Below are positions 1 through 7,233 of a DNA stretch of 15,059 nt, in pieces. A program made the position numbers and the translations under genes. How positions within the stretch are numbered: position 1 is the first letter of the stretch; each line of letters begins with the position of its first letter. A model generated the notes under the pieces. It had not been told where the DNA came from. It did no database searches and was given only the letters and a program-made list of their open reading frames with translations. Source of the stretch: Methylotenera_A sp031379885 (GTDB lineage: Bacteria > Pseudomonadota > Gammaproteobacteria > Burkholderiales > Methylophilaceae); contig JANNFN010000064.1 in assembly GCA_031379885.1 (NCBI GenBank), positions 1-15,059 of the forward strand. Reading direction: 5' to 3'.

Positions 1-1
1 C

Positions 2-217
2 GTATTGTCTGCGGAGAAGGCTGCTGTTGCGCCGCAGCTCATATTTAATCAGCATTTAGATGCTTATTTAACGTTATTTTTTGTGGCAGTTTTGTGGATT
101 GTGATTATTGATATGTTGGTGGTGTGTGTGCGACATTTAAATGGTAAGCCAGTATTGCCGCTCTCTGAGGTGCCACATAAAACAACACAATTAGATAATT
201 TGTGGGTAAGAGATTGA
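2..217 (+). CDS. cstA: CstA-family carbon starvation protein / permease, C-terminal end (partial)
   Basis: This is the last 71 codons of a gene that begins before the window. The frame is open from base 2, so the TTG at 5 need not be a start. The visible part holds one strongly hydrophobic segment (AYLTLFFVAVLWIVIIDMLV) followed by a short charged cytoplasmic tail. CstA/BtsT-type permeases are multi-pass inner-membrane transporters linked to peptide or pyruvate uptake on carbon starvation, and they end in this way. The identification rests mainly on the next gene, 7 bases downstream, which is a clear YbdD/YjiX protein, the usual partner encoded directly after cstA/btsT. The catalytic core is outside the window, so the exact subfamily and substrate cannot be told. 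Confidence 0.75.
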   Translation, partial: VLSAEKAAVAPQLIFNQHLDAYLTLFFVAVLWIVIIDMLVVCVRHLNGKPVLPLSEVPHKTTQLDNLWVRD

Positions 218-224
218 ATTAAAA

Positions 225-428
225 ATGCTTAAAAAACTAAAACATTTATTGCACTGTGTATGGTTTTTGGTCAGAAGGCTATCAGGTGATGACGCATATG
301 ATTTATATTTAAAGCATCACGTGGAGTTTCATCAATCGTCAGTGGAGACGCCAGCTGCATTATCACGTAAAGAGTTTTTTAAGCTGTGGCAAGATAGTAA
401 ATGGAAAGGGATTAAACGTTGTTGTTAA
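225..428 (+). CDS. YbdD/YjiX family small protein (CstA partner)
   Basis: This is a 67-residue soluble protein of the YbdD/YjiX family (DUF466). The family signs seen are an N-terminal amphipathic stretch, a D-A-Y-D-x-Y-L-x-H-H block near residues 24-32, an EFF motif at about 50-52, and the hallmark ending WKGIKRCC with a terminal Cys-Cys pair. E. coli YbdD and YjiX are encoded directly behind CstA and BtsT and are thought to assist the transporter; the mechanism is not settled. The start ATG lies 7 bases after the upstream stop with only a weak purine stretch before it, which suggests translational coupling. The 3' end overlaps the next gene by 10 bases. Length and ending match the family, so the call is firm. 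Confidence 0.9.
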   Translation: MLKKLKHLLHCVWFLVRRLSGDDAYDLYLKHHVEFHQSSVETPAALSRKEFFKLWQDSKWKGIKRCC

Positions 429-673
429 ATGAGGCAGATATTTCACGCGTCATAGAAATGGCTTGGGAAGATAGAACGCCGTTCGAAGCCATAGAATTGC
501 AGTTTGGCTTAAGCCAAGATGGTGTGATTAAACTCATGCGTAGCCATTTAAAACTTGGTTCATTTAAATTATGGCGTGAACGTACCTATGGACAAACTAC
601 AAAACATCTCAAATTAAGAAGCGCAAGTGTAGCGCGTCATCAATCAAAGCAGCAAAATAAACTTTATAGATAA
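419..673 (+). CDS. DUF2805 / TIGR03643 family small protein
   Basis: This 84-residue protein of unknown function matches the TIGR03643/DUF2805 pattern as I remember it: DISRVIEMAWEDRTPFEAIE near residues 7-26, then FGLSQDGVIKLMR, then SFKLWRERT, and a basic tail containing TKHLKLR. The middle part reads like a helix-turn-helix (short helix, GLS turn, second helix), and the C-terminus is rich in Lys/Arg. A nucleic-acid-binding role is therefore possible, but this is only inference. The start is TTG at 419 (a second TTG follows at 422). A GGAAAGGG purine tract just upstream, inside the ybdD-like gene, can serve as ribosome binding site. The 10-base overlap with that gene places it in the CstA operon. 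It ends in TAA directly against the stop of a convergent small ORF. Confidence 0.8.
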   Translation: MLLNEADISRVIEMAWEDRTPFEAIELQFGLSQDGVIKLMRSHLKLGSFKLWRERTYGQTTKHLKLRSASVARHQSKQQNKLYR

Positions 674-853
674 TTAGCTACTTTGATAGATTTTATCAAT
701 TTCCATTTCGTCTCTATCATCAGGCTCGTCAATATCATATTCGGTAATTTCGCCCCCTTTTTTCTGTGAGCTAGTTCTACCTGGCTGATATTCCGCAATG
801 ATGTAATTAAATTGTGGTTCTTTTTTAAAGAGTTTTTCAATAAAGTTTTTCAT
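674..853 (-). CDS. Unrecognised acidic small protein (59 aa)
   Basis: This minus-strand ORF runs from ATG (853-851) to TAA (676-674) and encodes 59 residues. The N-terminus is basic and amphipathic (MKNFIEKLFKKEPQF) and is followed by a short mixed segment (NYIIAEYQPGRTSSQKKGGE). The C-terminal third is very acidic, with YDIDEPDDRDEMEID near residues 39-53. No Cys, signal peptide or membrane segment is present. A GGAA lies 5 bases before the ATG, an acceptable ribosome binding site. Its stop abuts the stop of the convergent DUF2805 gene with no base between. I do not recognise a family. It is supported by an open frame filling a space that otherwise holds no gene, the ATG with SD, and biased composition. 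It could still be chance. Confidence 0.5.
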   Translation of the reverse strand: MKNFIEKLFKKEPQFNYIIAEYQPGRTSSQKKGGEITEYDIDEPDDRDEMEIDKIYQSS

Positions 854-1033
854 TATTATTCCATTTCGTTAAGACTACGGTTCTTAATATGCAATCCGCA
901 TGCCATAGTTTTTATTTGAAATGTTGGAATAATTTATTGTAACTTATTGATTTATATAGAGCCTATATTTTCAGGTAAAACATTCAATATCTTAGAGTGA
1001 TGACTAATTAATCATAATGTTGGATTTTCGACT
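854..1033. other. AT-rich intergenic region, no gene seen
   Basis: This stretch of about 180 bases lies between the start of the small minus-strand ORF and the stop of lgt. It is AT-rich and has no open frame of note. It should hold the promoter of the small ORF, but I cannot pick a convincing -35/-10 pair. A 16-base near-palindrome sits at 1000-1015. No stem followed by a T-run that would end lgt transcription is visible, so lgt transcripts may run on into the small ORF. Confidence 0.5.
1000..1015. repeat. 16-base near-palindrome downstream of lgt
   Basis: ATGACTAATTAATCAT reads almost the same on both strands, with one mismatched pair (C at 1004 against A at 1011). It lies about 20 bases beyond the lgt stop. 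It could be a protein-binding site or a weak hairpin. There is no T-run after it on the minus strand, so it is not a standard intrinsic terminator. Short AT-rich palindromes also arise by chance. Confidence 0.3.
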
Positions 1034-1831
1034 CTAACTAAACCGATTTCTGTTTGCTGCAATCCACATCCAAATACCTATCAATACCATCGGCAAGCTC
1101 AGCCATTGCCCCATGCTCAAACCAAGTTGCAATAAGCCTAAGTAGCTATCAGGTTCACGCGTAAATTCCACTAAGAATCTAAAGCTTCCATAACCGATTA
1201 AAAACAATGCGGATATCGCGCCTACTGGACGCTGCCTGCGCGAAAACCACCACAAAATACAAAATAGGGTGATGCCTTCTAAGGCAAACTCATATAACTG
1301 GGAAGGGTGGCGTACTATATTGTCAATTTTCGGAAAAATCATGCCAAAAGTTGCGTTGGTAGCACGACCCCACAATTCCCCATTAATAAAGTTACCCATA
1401 CGACCAGCCCCTAAGCCAATAGGTACAAGGGGTGCTACAAAGTCCATGATTTTTAGCCAAGGTTGTTTGTGCTTTTTATTGAAGAAAAACATGGCAACTA
1501 ACACACCCAAAAAACCACCATGAAAACTCATTCCACCTTGCCATATTTTGAATATATCTAGCGGATGTTGAATAAAGCTACTAAATTGGTAAAACAGTAC
1601 ATAACCGATTCTACCGCCTAATATCACACCTAAAGCACCGTAGAATAAGGCGTCATCTAGCATTTGGTTATTCCAACTAAACCAAGGTTTATGTTGGATT
1701 TGATATTTTCCTAGCATTAAGAAAGCCAAAAAACCCATTAAATACATAAGGCCGTACCAATGGACGCCAAATGAACCAATGTGTATGGCAATAGGGTCAA
1801 ACTGCGGGTGTATAAAAACATTGTTTTGCAT
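1034..1831 (-). CDS. lgt: Phosphatidylglycerol--prolipoprotein diacylglyceryl transferase
   Basis: Lgt is an integral inner-membrane enzyme. It moves the diacylglyceryl group of phosphatidylglycerol onto the lipobox Cys of prolipoproteins, the first step of lipoprotein maturation. At 265 residues this is a normal-length member with about seven hydrophobic segments. Family residues seen include Y26 in the first segment (HWYGLMY), H104 in GGMSFHGG, the Lgt signature GRMGNFINGELWGR at 143-156 (R144, N147, G155), HPSQLYE near 175-181, and R218/E222 in FRFLVEF. These match E. coli Y26, H103, R143, N146, G154, R239 and E243. The gene is divergent from ilvD. Its ATG has no clear Shine-Dalgarno sequence, but no better start is seen. 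The product is complete and should be active. Confidence 0.97.
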   Translation of the reverse strand: MQNNVFIHPQFDPIAIHIGSFGVHWYGLMYLMGFLAFLMLGKYQIQHKPWFSWNNQMLDDALFYGALGVILGGRIGYVLFYQFSSFIQHPLDIFKIWQGGMSFHGGFLGVLVAMFFFNKKHKQPWLKIMDFVAPLVPIGLGAGRMGNFINGELWGRATNATFGMIFPKIDNIVRHPSQLYEFALEGITLFCILWWFSRRQRPVGAISALFLIGYGSFRFLVEFTREPDSYLGLLQLGLSMGQWLSLPMVLIGIWMWIAANRNRFS

Positions 1832-1893
1832 ATTTAGTTTTAAGATTGCTGTAAAATACCAATTATACGTTTTAATTGCTTAGAGGTTGAGTT
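1832..1893. promoter_or_regulatory. Divergent lgt / ilvD promoter region
   Basis: This 62-base spacer separates two divergent genes and must hold at least part of both promoters. On the minus strand a perfect TATAAT at 1862-1867 could be the lgt -10 box, though no good -35 is seen at the right distance. On the plus strand TTAAGA, an 18-base spacer and TATACG (1864-1869) is a modest candidate for ilvD. The two -10 candidates overlap, so the promoters may compete. The ilvD ribosome binding site AGAGG is at 1882-1886, 7 bases before the ATG. No leader peptide or attenuator hairpin is visible. Confidence 0.4.
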
Positions 1894-3744
1894 ATGCCGG
1901 TTTATCGTTCTCGTACCACTACCCACGGCCGCAACATGGCGGGTGCCCGTGCGCTTTGGCGCGCTACTGGCATGAAAGATGGTGATTTTGAGAAGCCAAT
2001 CATCGCAATTTCCAACTCATTCACGCAGTTTGTGCCTGGCCATGTGCACTTAAAAGATTTAGGCCAATTGGTTGCCCGTGAGATTGAGCGCGCAGGCGGC
2101 GTAGCGAAAGAATTCAACACCATCGCCGTAGATGATGGTATCGCCATGGGCCATAGCGGCATGCTGTATAGCTTGCCAAGTCGCGATTTAATTGCTGACA
2201 GCGTGGAATACATGGTCAATGCACACTGTGCAGATGCGCTAGTATGTATTTCTAACTGCGACAAAATTACCCCTGGCATGTTAATGGCGGCGCTTCGCTT
2301 AAATATTCCCGTGGTGTTCGTTTCAGGCGGGCCGATGGAAGCTGGTAAGGTTAATTGGGGTGGTAATACGCATAAGCTAGACTTGGTCGATGCCATGGTA
2401 GCGGCGGCGGATAGCAAGGTTTCGGATGCGGAGTCTGATGCAATCGAGCGATCGGCTTGTCCCACTTGTGGCTCTTGCTCTGGCATGTTCACGGCAAATT
2501 CGATGAATTGCTTAACTGAAGCGCTGGGTTTGAGCTTGCCTGGCAATGGCTCTACGCTTGCCACGCATGGCGCCCGTAAAGAGCTATTCTTAAAGGCTGG
2601 TCGCTTAATTGTGGATTTGGCAAAACGTCATTACGAGCAGGATGATTATTCAGTTTTGCCACGCAGTATTGCCAACATGAAAGCGTTTGAAAACGCCATG
2701 GCATTAGATGTGTCGATGGGTGGCTCAACCAATACCGTATTACATTTGCTGGCAGCTGCACATGAAGCTGAGCTGGATTTTACGATGGCGGATATCGATA
2801 AAATCTCACGCAAAGTGCCTTGTTTAAGTAAAGTGGCGCCTGCAACGGCTAAATATCATATGGAAGACGTGCACCGTGCGGGCGGCGTGATGGGTATTTT
2901 GGGTGAGTTAGATCGTGCAGGTGTAATTCACCGCGATACACCAACCGTGCATAGCGCAACGATGGGTGAAGCGCTCGATAAATGGGATATTAAAATCACG
3001 CAAGATGAAGACGTAAAAAAATTATACCGTGCTGCGCCAGGTGGCATTTCAACAACCATTGCGTTTAGTCAAAGCATGCTCTACCCAACCTTGGATGACG
3101 ACCGAGCTGAAGGTTGCATTCGTGATGTTGCACATGCTTATTCTAAAGATGGCGGTTTGGCGGTGCTGTACGGTAATATTGCGCTAGATGGCTGCATCGT
3201 CAAAACCGCAGGTGTGGATGAAAGTATTTTGAAATTTACTGGCCGTGCACGCATTTTTGAAAGCCAAGACGCTTCAGTTGAGGCGATTCTTGCCGATAAA
3301 GTAATTGCAGGTGATGTGGTTGTGATTCGTTATGAGGGTCCGCGTGGCGGCCCTGGTATGCAAGAGATGTTATACCCAACGTCATATTTAAAATCGAAAG
3401 ATTTAGGCAAAGTGTGTGCTTTGTTTACTGATGGACGTTTTTCGGGAGGTACTTCAGGCTTGTCAATTGGTCACGCTTCGCCAGAGGCAGCGGAAGGCGG
3501 CGCGATTGGTTTGGTGGAAGAAGGTGACACGATTGAAATTGACATTCCAAATCGCACCATTCATTTGGTGATTAGCGACGAAGAAATGTCACACCGCCGT
3601 GCGAAAATGGAAGCCAAAGGTAAATCGGCATGGAAACCAGTGAACCGCGAACGCCATGTGTCACCTGCTTTACGTGCTTACGCAGCAATGAGCACCAGTG
3701 CGGCTCGTGGCGCAGTGCGCGATGTGTCTCAAATAGAAAAATAG
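1894..3744 (+). CDS. ilvD: Dihydroxy-acid dehydratase
   Basis: IlvD dehydrates 2,3-dihydroxy-3-methylbutanoate (isovalerate) and 2,3-dihydroxy-3-methylpentanoate (methylvalerate) to the 2-keto acids in valine/leucine and isoleucine synthesis. It is a cytoplasmic Fe-S and Mg enzyme. The 616-residue length and sequence track the E. coli enzyme closely: THGRNMAGARALWRATGM at the N-terminus, NCDKITPGM at 121-129 (C122, D123, K124), ACPTCGSCSGMFTANSMNC at 188-206 with the cluster Cys C195, MGGSTNTVLH, MEDVHRAGG, RYEGPRGGPGMQEML and DGRFSGGTSGLSIGH. A third cluster Cys found in the actinobacterial [2Fe-2S] type falls in VPGH here and is absent, as in E. coli, which suggests the oxygen-sensitive cluster type (inference). 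AGAGG stands 7 bases before the ATG. The mutarotase gene follows after 25 bases. Confidence 0.98.
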   Translation: MPVYRSRTTTHGRNMAGARALWRATGMKDGDFEKPIIAISNSFTQFVPGHVHLKDLGQLVAREIERAGGVAKEFNTIAVDDGIAMGHSGMLYSLPSRDLIADSVEYMVNAHCADALVCISNCDKITPGMLMAALRLNIPVVFVSGGPMEAGKVNWGGNTHKLDLVDAMVAAADSKVSDAESDAIERSACPTCGSCSGMFTANSMNCLTEALGLSLPGNGSTLATHGARKELFLKAGRLIVDLAKRHYEQDDYSVLPRSIANMKAFENAMALDVSMGGSTNTVLHLLAAAHEAELDFTMADIDKISRKVPCLSKVAPATAKYHMEDVHRAGGVMGILGELDRAGVIHRDTPTVHSATMGEALDKWDIKITQDEDVKKLYRAAPGGISTTIAFSQSMLYPTLDDDRAEGCIRDVAHAYSKDGGLAVLYGNIALDGCIVKTAGVDESILKFTGRARIFESQDASVEAILADKVIAGDVVVIRYEGPRGGPGMQEMLYPTSYLKSKDLGKVCALFTDGRFSGGTSGLSIGHASPEAAEGGAIGLVEEGDTIEIDIPNRTIHLVISDEEMSHRRAKMEAKGKSAWKPVNRERHVSPALRAYAAMSTSAARGAVRDVSQIEK

Positions 3745-3769
3745 TAAATTTAACATTAAGGCTGATGTA

Positions 3770-4705
3770 ATGGATGCGGAAACGACTGTAAAAACAAATT
3801 TACCTGTAACTCATAAGCGATTGAAACTTCATGCCCACGTTTTGCAAACGCAAGATGAGGATGGTTTACAGTATCTGGAAATTGACAACCCGCTTGCGAC
3901 AGGAAGAATTGCCTTACAGGGCGCACATGTTATTGGCTGGCAACCCAAGTTTCTAACTCAGCCAGTATTATGGCTTTCAAGTAACGCACGTTTTGTAAAG
4001 GCGCGTTCAATTCGTGGCGGCATTCCTATTTGTTGGCCATGGTTTGGTGCGCATCCTACCGATAGTAGTTATTGTCCGCATGGCTTTGCGCGCGTTATCC
4101 CATGGCGCGTAGCGGATATTGACGCAACGCCTACTGGCGCCACGCGTATTATTTTGGAGATGTTGGATACGCCAGAAGCGAAGCGCCAATTGTCATATCC
4201 CTATGCGCTAAGCGTTACTATTACTATTGGCCGCAGGTTGCGTATTGAAATGTCGACCACTAATAAAGCCGACCATCCTTTCGTGATTGGCGAAGCATTT
4301 CACACTTATCTAAACATTAGCGATATTGAGAATATTAAAATTAAAGGAATGCAAGATTGCGTATATGCAGACAAGATTCTCAAATATGAGCGTCATGTCG
4401 AACATGGTTCCCTCACTTTCGATGGCGGCGAGTTCGACCGTGTGTACATTAACCATAGCATTGATTGTGCTATACATGATACTGGTTTCAACCGCATCAT
4501 CCATGTATCGAAATCTGGCAGTGACACTACTGTGGTGTGGAGTCCGGGCGCCGAGAAAGTAGCACAGATGACTGATATGGGTGAGCTAGATGAGTGGCGG
4601 AAGTCTGTATGTGTGGAAACCACGAATGCCTTAGATAATATGGTGGTGATTAATCCTGGCCGTACCCATGTGATTAGCGCCGAGTACTCTATAGAAACGC
4701 TTTAG
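3770..4705 (+). CDS. D-hexose-6-phosphate mutarotase-like (aldose 1-epimerase superfamily, YeaD type)
   Basis: This is a cytoplasmic beta-sandwich protein of the galactose-mutarotase superfamily, 311 residues. YeaD-type members interconvert the alpha and beta anomers of hexose 6-phosphates. Motifs seen are GAHVIGWQP at 51-59, RGGIPICWPWFG at 82-93, HGFAR at 104-108 (H104), GEAFHTYLNI at 174-183 (H178, the expected general acid), TVVWSPG at 254-260, MTDMG at 267-271 and VCVETTNA at 280-287 (E283, the expected general base). The catalytic His/His/Glu set is complete. AAGG at 3758-3761 stands 8 bases before the ATG. It sits 25 bases after ilvD and 5 bases before the YyaL-type gene, so it is probably cotranscribed with both. 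The sugar specificity cannot be read from the sequence. Confidence 0.88.
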   Translation: MDAETTVKTNLPVTHKRLKLHAHVLQTQDEDGLQYLEIDNPLATGRIALQGAHVIGWQPKFLTQPVLWLSSNARFVKARSIRGGIPICWPWFGAHPTDSSYCPHGFARVIPWRVADIDATPTGATRIILEMLDTPEAKRQLSYPYALSVTITIGRRLRIEMSTTNKADHPFVIGEAFHTYLNISDIENIKIKGMQDCVYADKILKYERHVEHGSLTFDGGEFDRVYINHSIDCAIHDTGFNRIIHVSKSGSDTTVVWSPGAEKVAQMTDMGELDEWRKSVCVETTNALDNMVVINPGRTHVISAEYSIETL

Positions 4706-4710
4706 ACTTT

Positions 4711-6744
4711 ATGCATAATCACCTTGCAGAGGAGACCAGTCCTTATCTTCTGCAACATGCCAGCAACCCCGTTGAATGGTACCCGTGGGGTGAGCAAGCG
4801 CTAACTTTAGCACGCGAACAAGATAAGCCAATATTACTTTCAATCGGTTATTCTGCTTGTCATTGGTGTCATGTCATGGCGCACGAATCGTTTGAAGATA
4901 CCGATGTAGCTGCAATCATGAATAAGCACTTTATCAACATTAAAGTGGATCGTGAAGAGCGTCCAGATATTGATCAAATCTACCAAACTGCACACAGCAT
5001 GTTGTCGCAGCGCAGCGGCGGTTGGCCACTCACAGTTTTTTTAACGCCTAATCAAGAACCGTATTTTACGGGTACCTATTTTCCTAAAACACCGCGTTAT
5101 CAATTGCCAGGGTTTGCCGATTTAATCCCACGAGTGGCTCAGTTTTATCATGAGAAAAAAGATGATTTGGCTGCGCAAAATAGTCAATTGGCCGATGCGT
5201 TAAAACGAACGATTCCCTTATTCAGCAATGTATTAAGTGCTAGCGAAAGTACATTAAAGTTAGCGTTTACTTCGCTTGAGAGTAACTTCGATTTTGAGCA
5301 TGGTGGTTTTGGTGGTGCACCAAAATTTCCTAATCCTGCTGATATTACTTTGTTGTTGCATCAAGCTAAAGCGGGAAATAAACAAGCAGAATCCATGGTT
5401 TTGCAAATGTTAAGCGCGATGGCAAACGGTGGCATTTACGATCAACTTGGTGGAGGATTTTGTCGATATAGTGTAGATGAACGATGGAATATTCCACACT
5501 TTGAAAAAATGCTTTATGACAACGGCCAGTTATTATTTTTGTATTGCGATGGTTGGCAAATTAGTAAAAACGAACGTTACCAGCAAATTATAGAAGAAAC
5601 CGTGGCTTGGTTGCAGCGCGAAATGACAGATAAAAATGGCGCTTTTTATTCCTCGCTAGATGCGGATTCACTCAATCCACATGGCCATAGCGAAGAAGGC
5701 GCATTTTATGTTTGGCAGCCAACAGAAGTGAAGACGCTTTTGACTGCAGAAGAGTTTATTGTGGCAAGCCAATGCTATGGTTTCGATCTTGCAGCCAATT
5801 TCGAAGGGGTGGCCTACCATCCTTATTTGGTGCGGCTTCCAGAGCATAATGAAATGGCGCTTTTAAAAAGCGCACAAACTAAATTATTTTCTGCACGTGA
5901 AAAACGCGTGCGACCTGGTCGTGATGATAAAATTTTAACCAGTTGGAATGCGCTTGCAATCAAAGGGTTAGCACACGCAGGGCGAGTGTTTAATCGACCA
6001 GATTGGATTGCGCTTGCGCAAGCATCTGTTGATTTTATTCGCAACAATTTATGGCAAGTCGAACAATTATTGGCGACCTGCAAAGACGATGGTAAAGGCA
6101 ATGTTAACAACAACTACCGTGCGCACTTGAATGCCTATTTAGATGATTATGCATTTTTACTAGATGCGCTGATTGAATGCTTGCAAGCCGATTACCGTGC
6201 GATTGATTTGAGTTTTGCAGAAGATTTAGCTGAAGCTTTGCTAGAGAATTTTGAAAGTGAGGATGGAGGATTTTACTTTACCAGCCATAATCACGAGCAA
6301 CTCATTCACCGTGCGAAACAAGGCTACGATAATGCCACACCCAATGGCAATGGCATTGTAGCCGTCGCACTGCAAAGGTTAGGGCATATATTGGGTGAGC
6401 CGCGCTATTTGCAGGCCGCCGAACGCACACTAAAAGCGTTTGATAGTAGTATGGCTAATAATCCTGCCGCTTGCGCAAGTTTGTGCCACGCATTAGCCGA
6501 ATTTTTGACACCACCGACCATGGTGATTATTCGTGGCGAAGCCAAGCAAATGCTGGTTTGGCGCGAGAAGATTAACCAGCATTATTACCCACATCACTTA
6601 TTCTTTTATTTGGATGAAGCTGTAAAAGATTTACCCCAAGCCTTGCAAAGAGAATTGTTGCAAGATGTCAACGCTTGGGTGTGTAAAGGCGTTGTGTGTC
6701 TACCAAGTGTCAATAATTGGCAACAATTATTAAATACTTTGTAA
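4711..6744 (+). CDS. YyaL/SSP411-type thioredoxin-domain protein (DUF255)
   Basis: This 677-residue protein belongs to the widespread YyaL/SPATA20 family, whose reaction is not known. The N-terminal thioredoxin-like domain (about 1-165) begins HLAEETSPYLLQHASNPVEW and carries the CHWCH motif with C50 and C53. It also has REERPD at 81-86, GGWPLTVF with the cis-Pro P106, and GTYFP at 121-125. The rest (about 180-677) resembles the (alpha/alpha)6 barrel of the N-acylglucosamine 2-epimerase superfamily, with GGFGGAPKFP at 198-207, IPHFEKMLYDN at 261-271, SSLDADS at 314-320 and DDKILTSWNALA at 405-416. No signal peptide is seen, so it is probably cytoplasmic. The start follows the mutarotase stop by 5 bases without a Shine-Dalgarno sequence, suggesting translational coupling. 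The family call is firm; the function is open. Confidence 0.92.
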   Translation: MHNHLAEETSPYLLQHASNPVEWYPWGEQALTLAREQDKPILLSIGYSACHWCHVMAHESFEDTDVAAIMNKHFINIKVDREERPDIDQIYQTAHSMLSQRSGGWPLTVFLTPNQEPYFTGTYFPKTPRYQLPGFADLIPRVAQFYHEKKDDLAAQNSQLADALKRTIPLFSNVLSASESTLKLAFTSLESNFDFEHGGFGGAPKFPNPADITLLLHQAKAGNKQAESMVLQMLSAMANGGIYDQLGGGFCRYSVDERWNIPHFEKMLYDNGQLLFLYCDGWQISKNERYQQIIEETVAWLQREMTDKNGAFYSSLDADSLNPHGHSEEGAFYVWQPTEVKTLLTAEEFIVASQCYGFDLAANFEGVAYHPYLVRLPEHNEMALLKSAQTKLFSAREKRVRPGRDDKILTSWNALAIKGLAHAGRVFNRPDWIALAQASVDFIRNNLWQVEQLLATCKDDGKGNVNNNYRAHLNAYLDDYAFLLDALIECLQADYRAIDLSFAEDLAEALLENFESEDGGFYFTSHNHEQLIHRAKQGYDNATPNGNGIVAVALQRLGHILGEPRYLQAAERTLKAFDSSMANNPAACASLCHALAEFLTPPTMVIIRGEAKQMLVWREKINQHYYPHHLFFYLDEAVKDLPQALQRELLQDVNAWVCKGVVCLPSVNNWQQLLNTL

Positions 6745-6763
6745 TTAAAATTCAAGTAGGCTA

Positions 6764-6791
6764 TTGTGCATTTTTAAATTACAGGTATGAT
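6764..6791 (+). promoter_or_regulatory. Likely sigma70 promoter of the cytochrome c gene
   Basis: TTGTGC at 6764-6769, a 16-base spacer and TATGAT at 6786-6791 form a plausible -35/-10 pair. Transcription would start near 6798, giving a leader of about 44 bases. The leader contains the direct repeat ATTGCAG (two copies, 3 bases apart) and then a T-run. This supports separate expression of the cytochrome from the genes before it. It is judged by eye only. Confidence 0.45.
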
Positions 6792-6841
6792 GCTGATTGC
6801 AGAAAATTGCAGGTTTTTTTACAAGAATTCAAGGAGATAGC

Positions 6842-7156
6842 ATGAAAGTTTTATTATCAATGATCGCAGCGGCAGCCGTGTTATTGGCTGGTAATGCAAA
6901 TGCTGCTGATGCGCAAGCAGTTGCTCAGAAAAGTGGCTGTTTAGCTTGCCATAGTATCGACAAAAAAGTATTAGGCCCATCTTACAAAGATGTTGCGGCT
7001 AAATATAAAGGCGACAAAGGTGCTGAGGCAAAATTAATCGCTAAAGTTAAAGCGGGTGGTAGTGGTGTTTGGGGTCCTATGCCTATGCCAGCAAATAGCC
7101 CACAAGTTAAAGACGAAGATATCAAATCTATCGTTCAGTGGATTTTAGCTATGTAA
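6842..7156 (+). CDS. Periplasmic cytochrome c, c551/c552 (c8) type
   Basis: This is a small class I cytochrome c that carries electrons in the periplasm, typically to a terminal oxidase or reductase. The chosen ATG at 6842 has a strong AGGAG at 6832-6836. It gives 104 residues with a normal signal peptide: a Lys, a hydrophobic core, and an ANA|AD cleavage site after about residue 21. The mature part is about 83 residues, close to Pseudomonas c551. The haem site is CLACH (C33, C36, H37), and KVLGPSYKDVA follows it. The Met ligand lies in the GVWGPMPMPAN loop, probably M82. The C-terminal helix ends KSIVQWILAM. A TTG further upstream at 6797 would add 15 residues but would bury the SD and lengthen the signal, so it is rejected. 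The redox partners are not encoded here. Confidence 0.95.
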   Translation: MKVLLSMIAAAAVLLAGNANAADAQAVAQKSGCLACHSIDKKVLGPSYKDVAAKYKGDKGAEAKLIAKVKAGGSGVWGPMPMPANSPQVKDEDIKSIVQWILAM

Positions 7157-7175
7157 TTTTGGCTAATGCCAACTT

Positions 7176-7204
7176 AAAAAGCCAGCTCAAAAAGCTGGCT
7201 TTTT
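7176..7204. terminator. Bidirectional intrinsic terminator
   Basis: An A-run and GCCAGCT (7176-7187) pair with AGCTGGC and a T-run (7193-7204) around the 5-base loop CAAAA. This gives a perfect 12-pair stem, and a T-tract follows on both strands. It lies 19 bases after the cytochrome stop and 29 bases beyond the stop of the convergent NSS transporter, so it can end both transcripts. A small extra hairpin (TTGGC, TAAT, GCCAA) precedes it at 7159-7172. Confidence 0.9.
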
Positions 7205-7233
7205 TATTGCCTTGATAAACAGGGATAAGTTTT

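Noticed and set aside
5..7. TTG at base 5 as the start of a 70-residue protein
   Set aside because: The frame is open to the window edge and the content is a membrane-protein C-terminus, so the gene begins upstream.
1902..2564. 220-codon open frame on the minus strand inside ilvD
   Set aside because: It lies wholly antisense to a well-conserved ilvD, has no plausible ribosome site and its product resembles no protein I know. It is a by-product of the codon use of ilvD.
6797..6841. Upstream TTG start adding 15 residues to the cytochrome c
   Set aside because: The ATG at 6842 has a strong AGGAG at ideal distance and gives a normal signal peptide; the longer form would be atypical for export.
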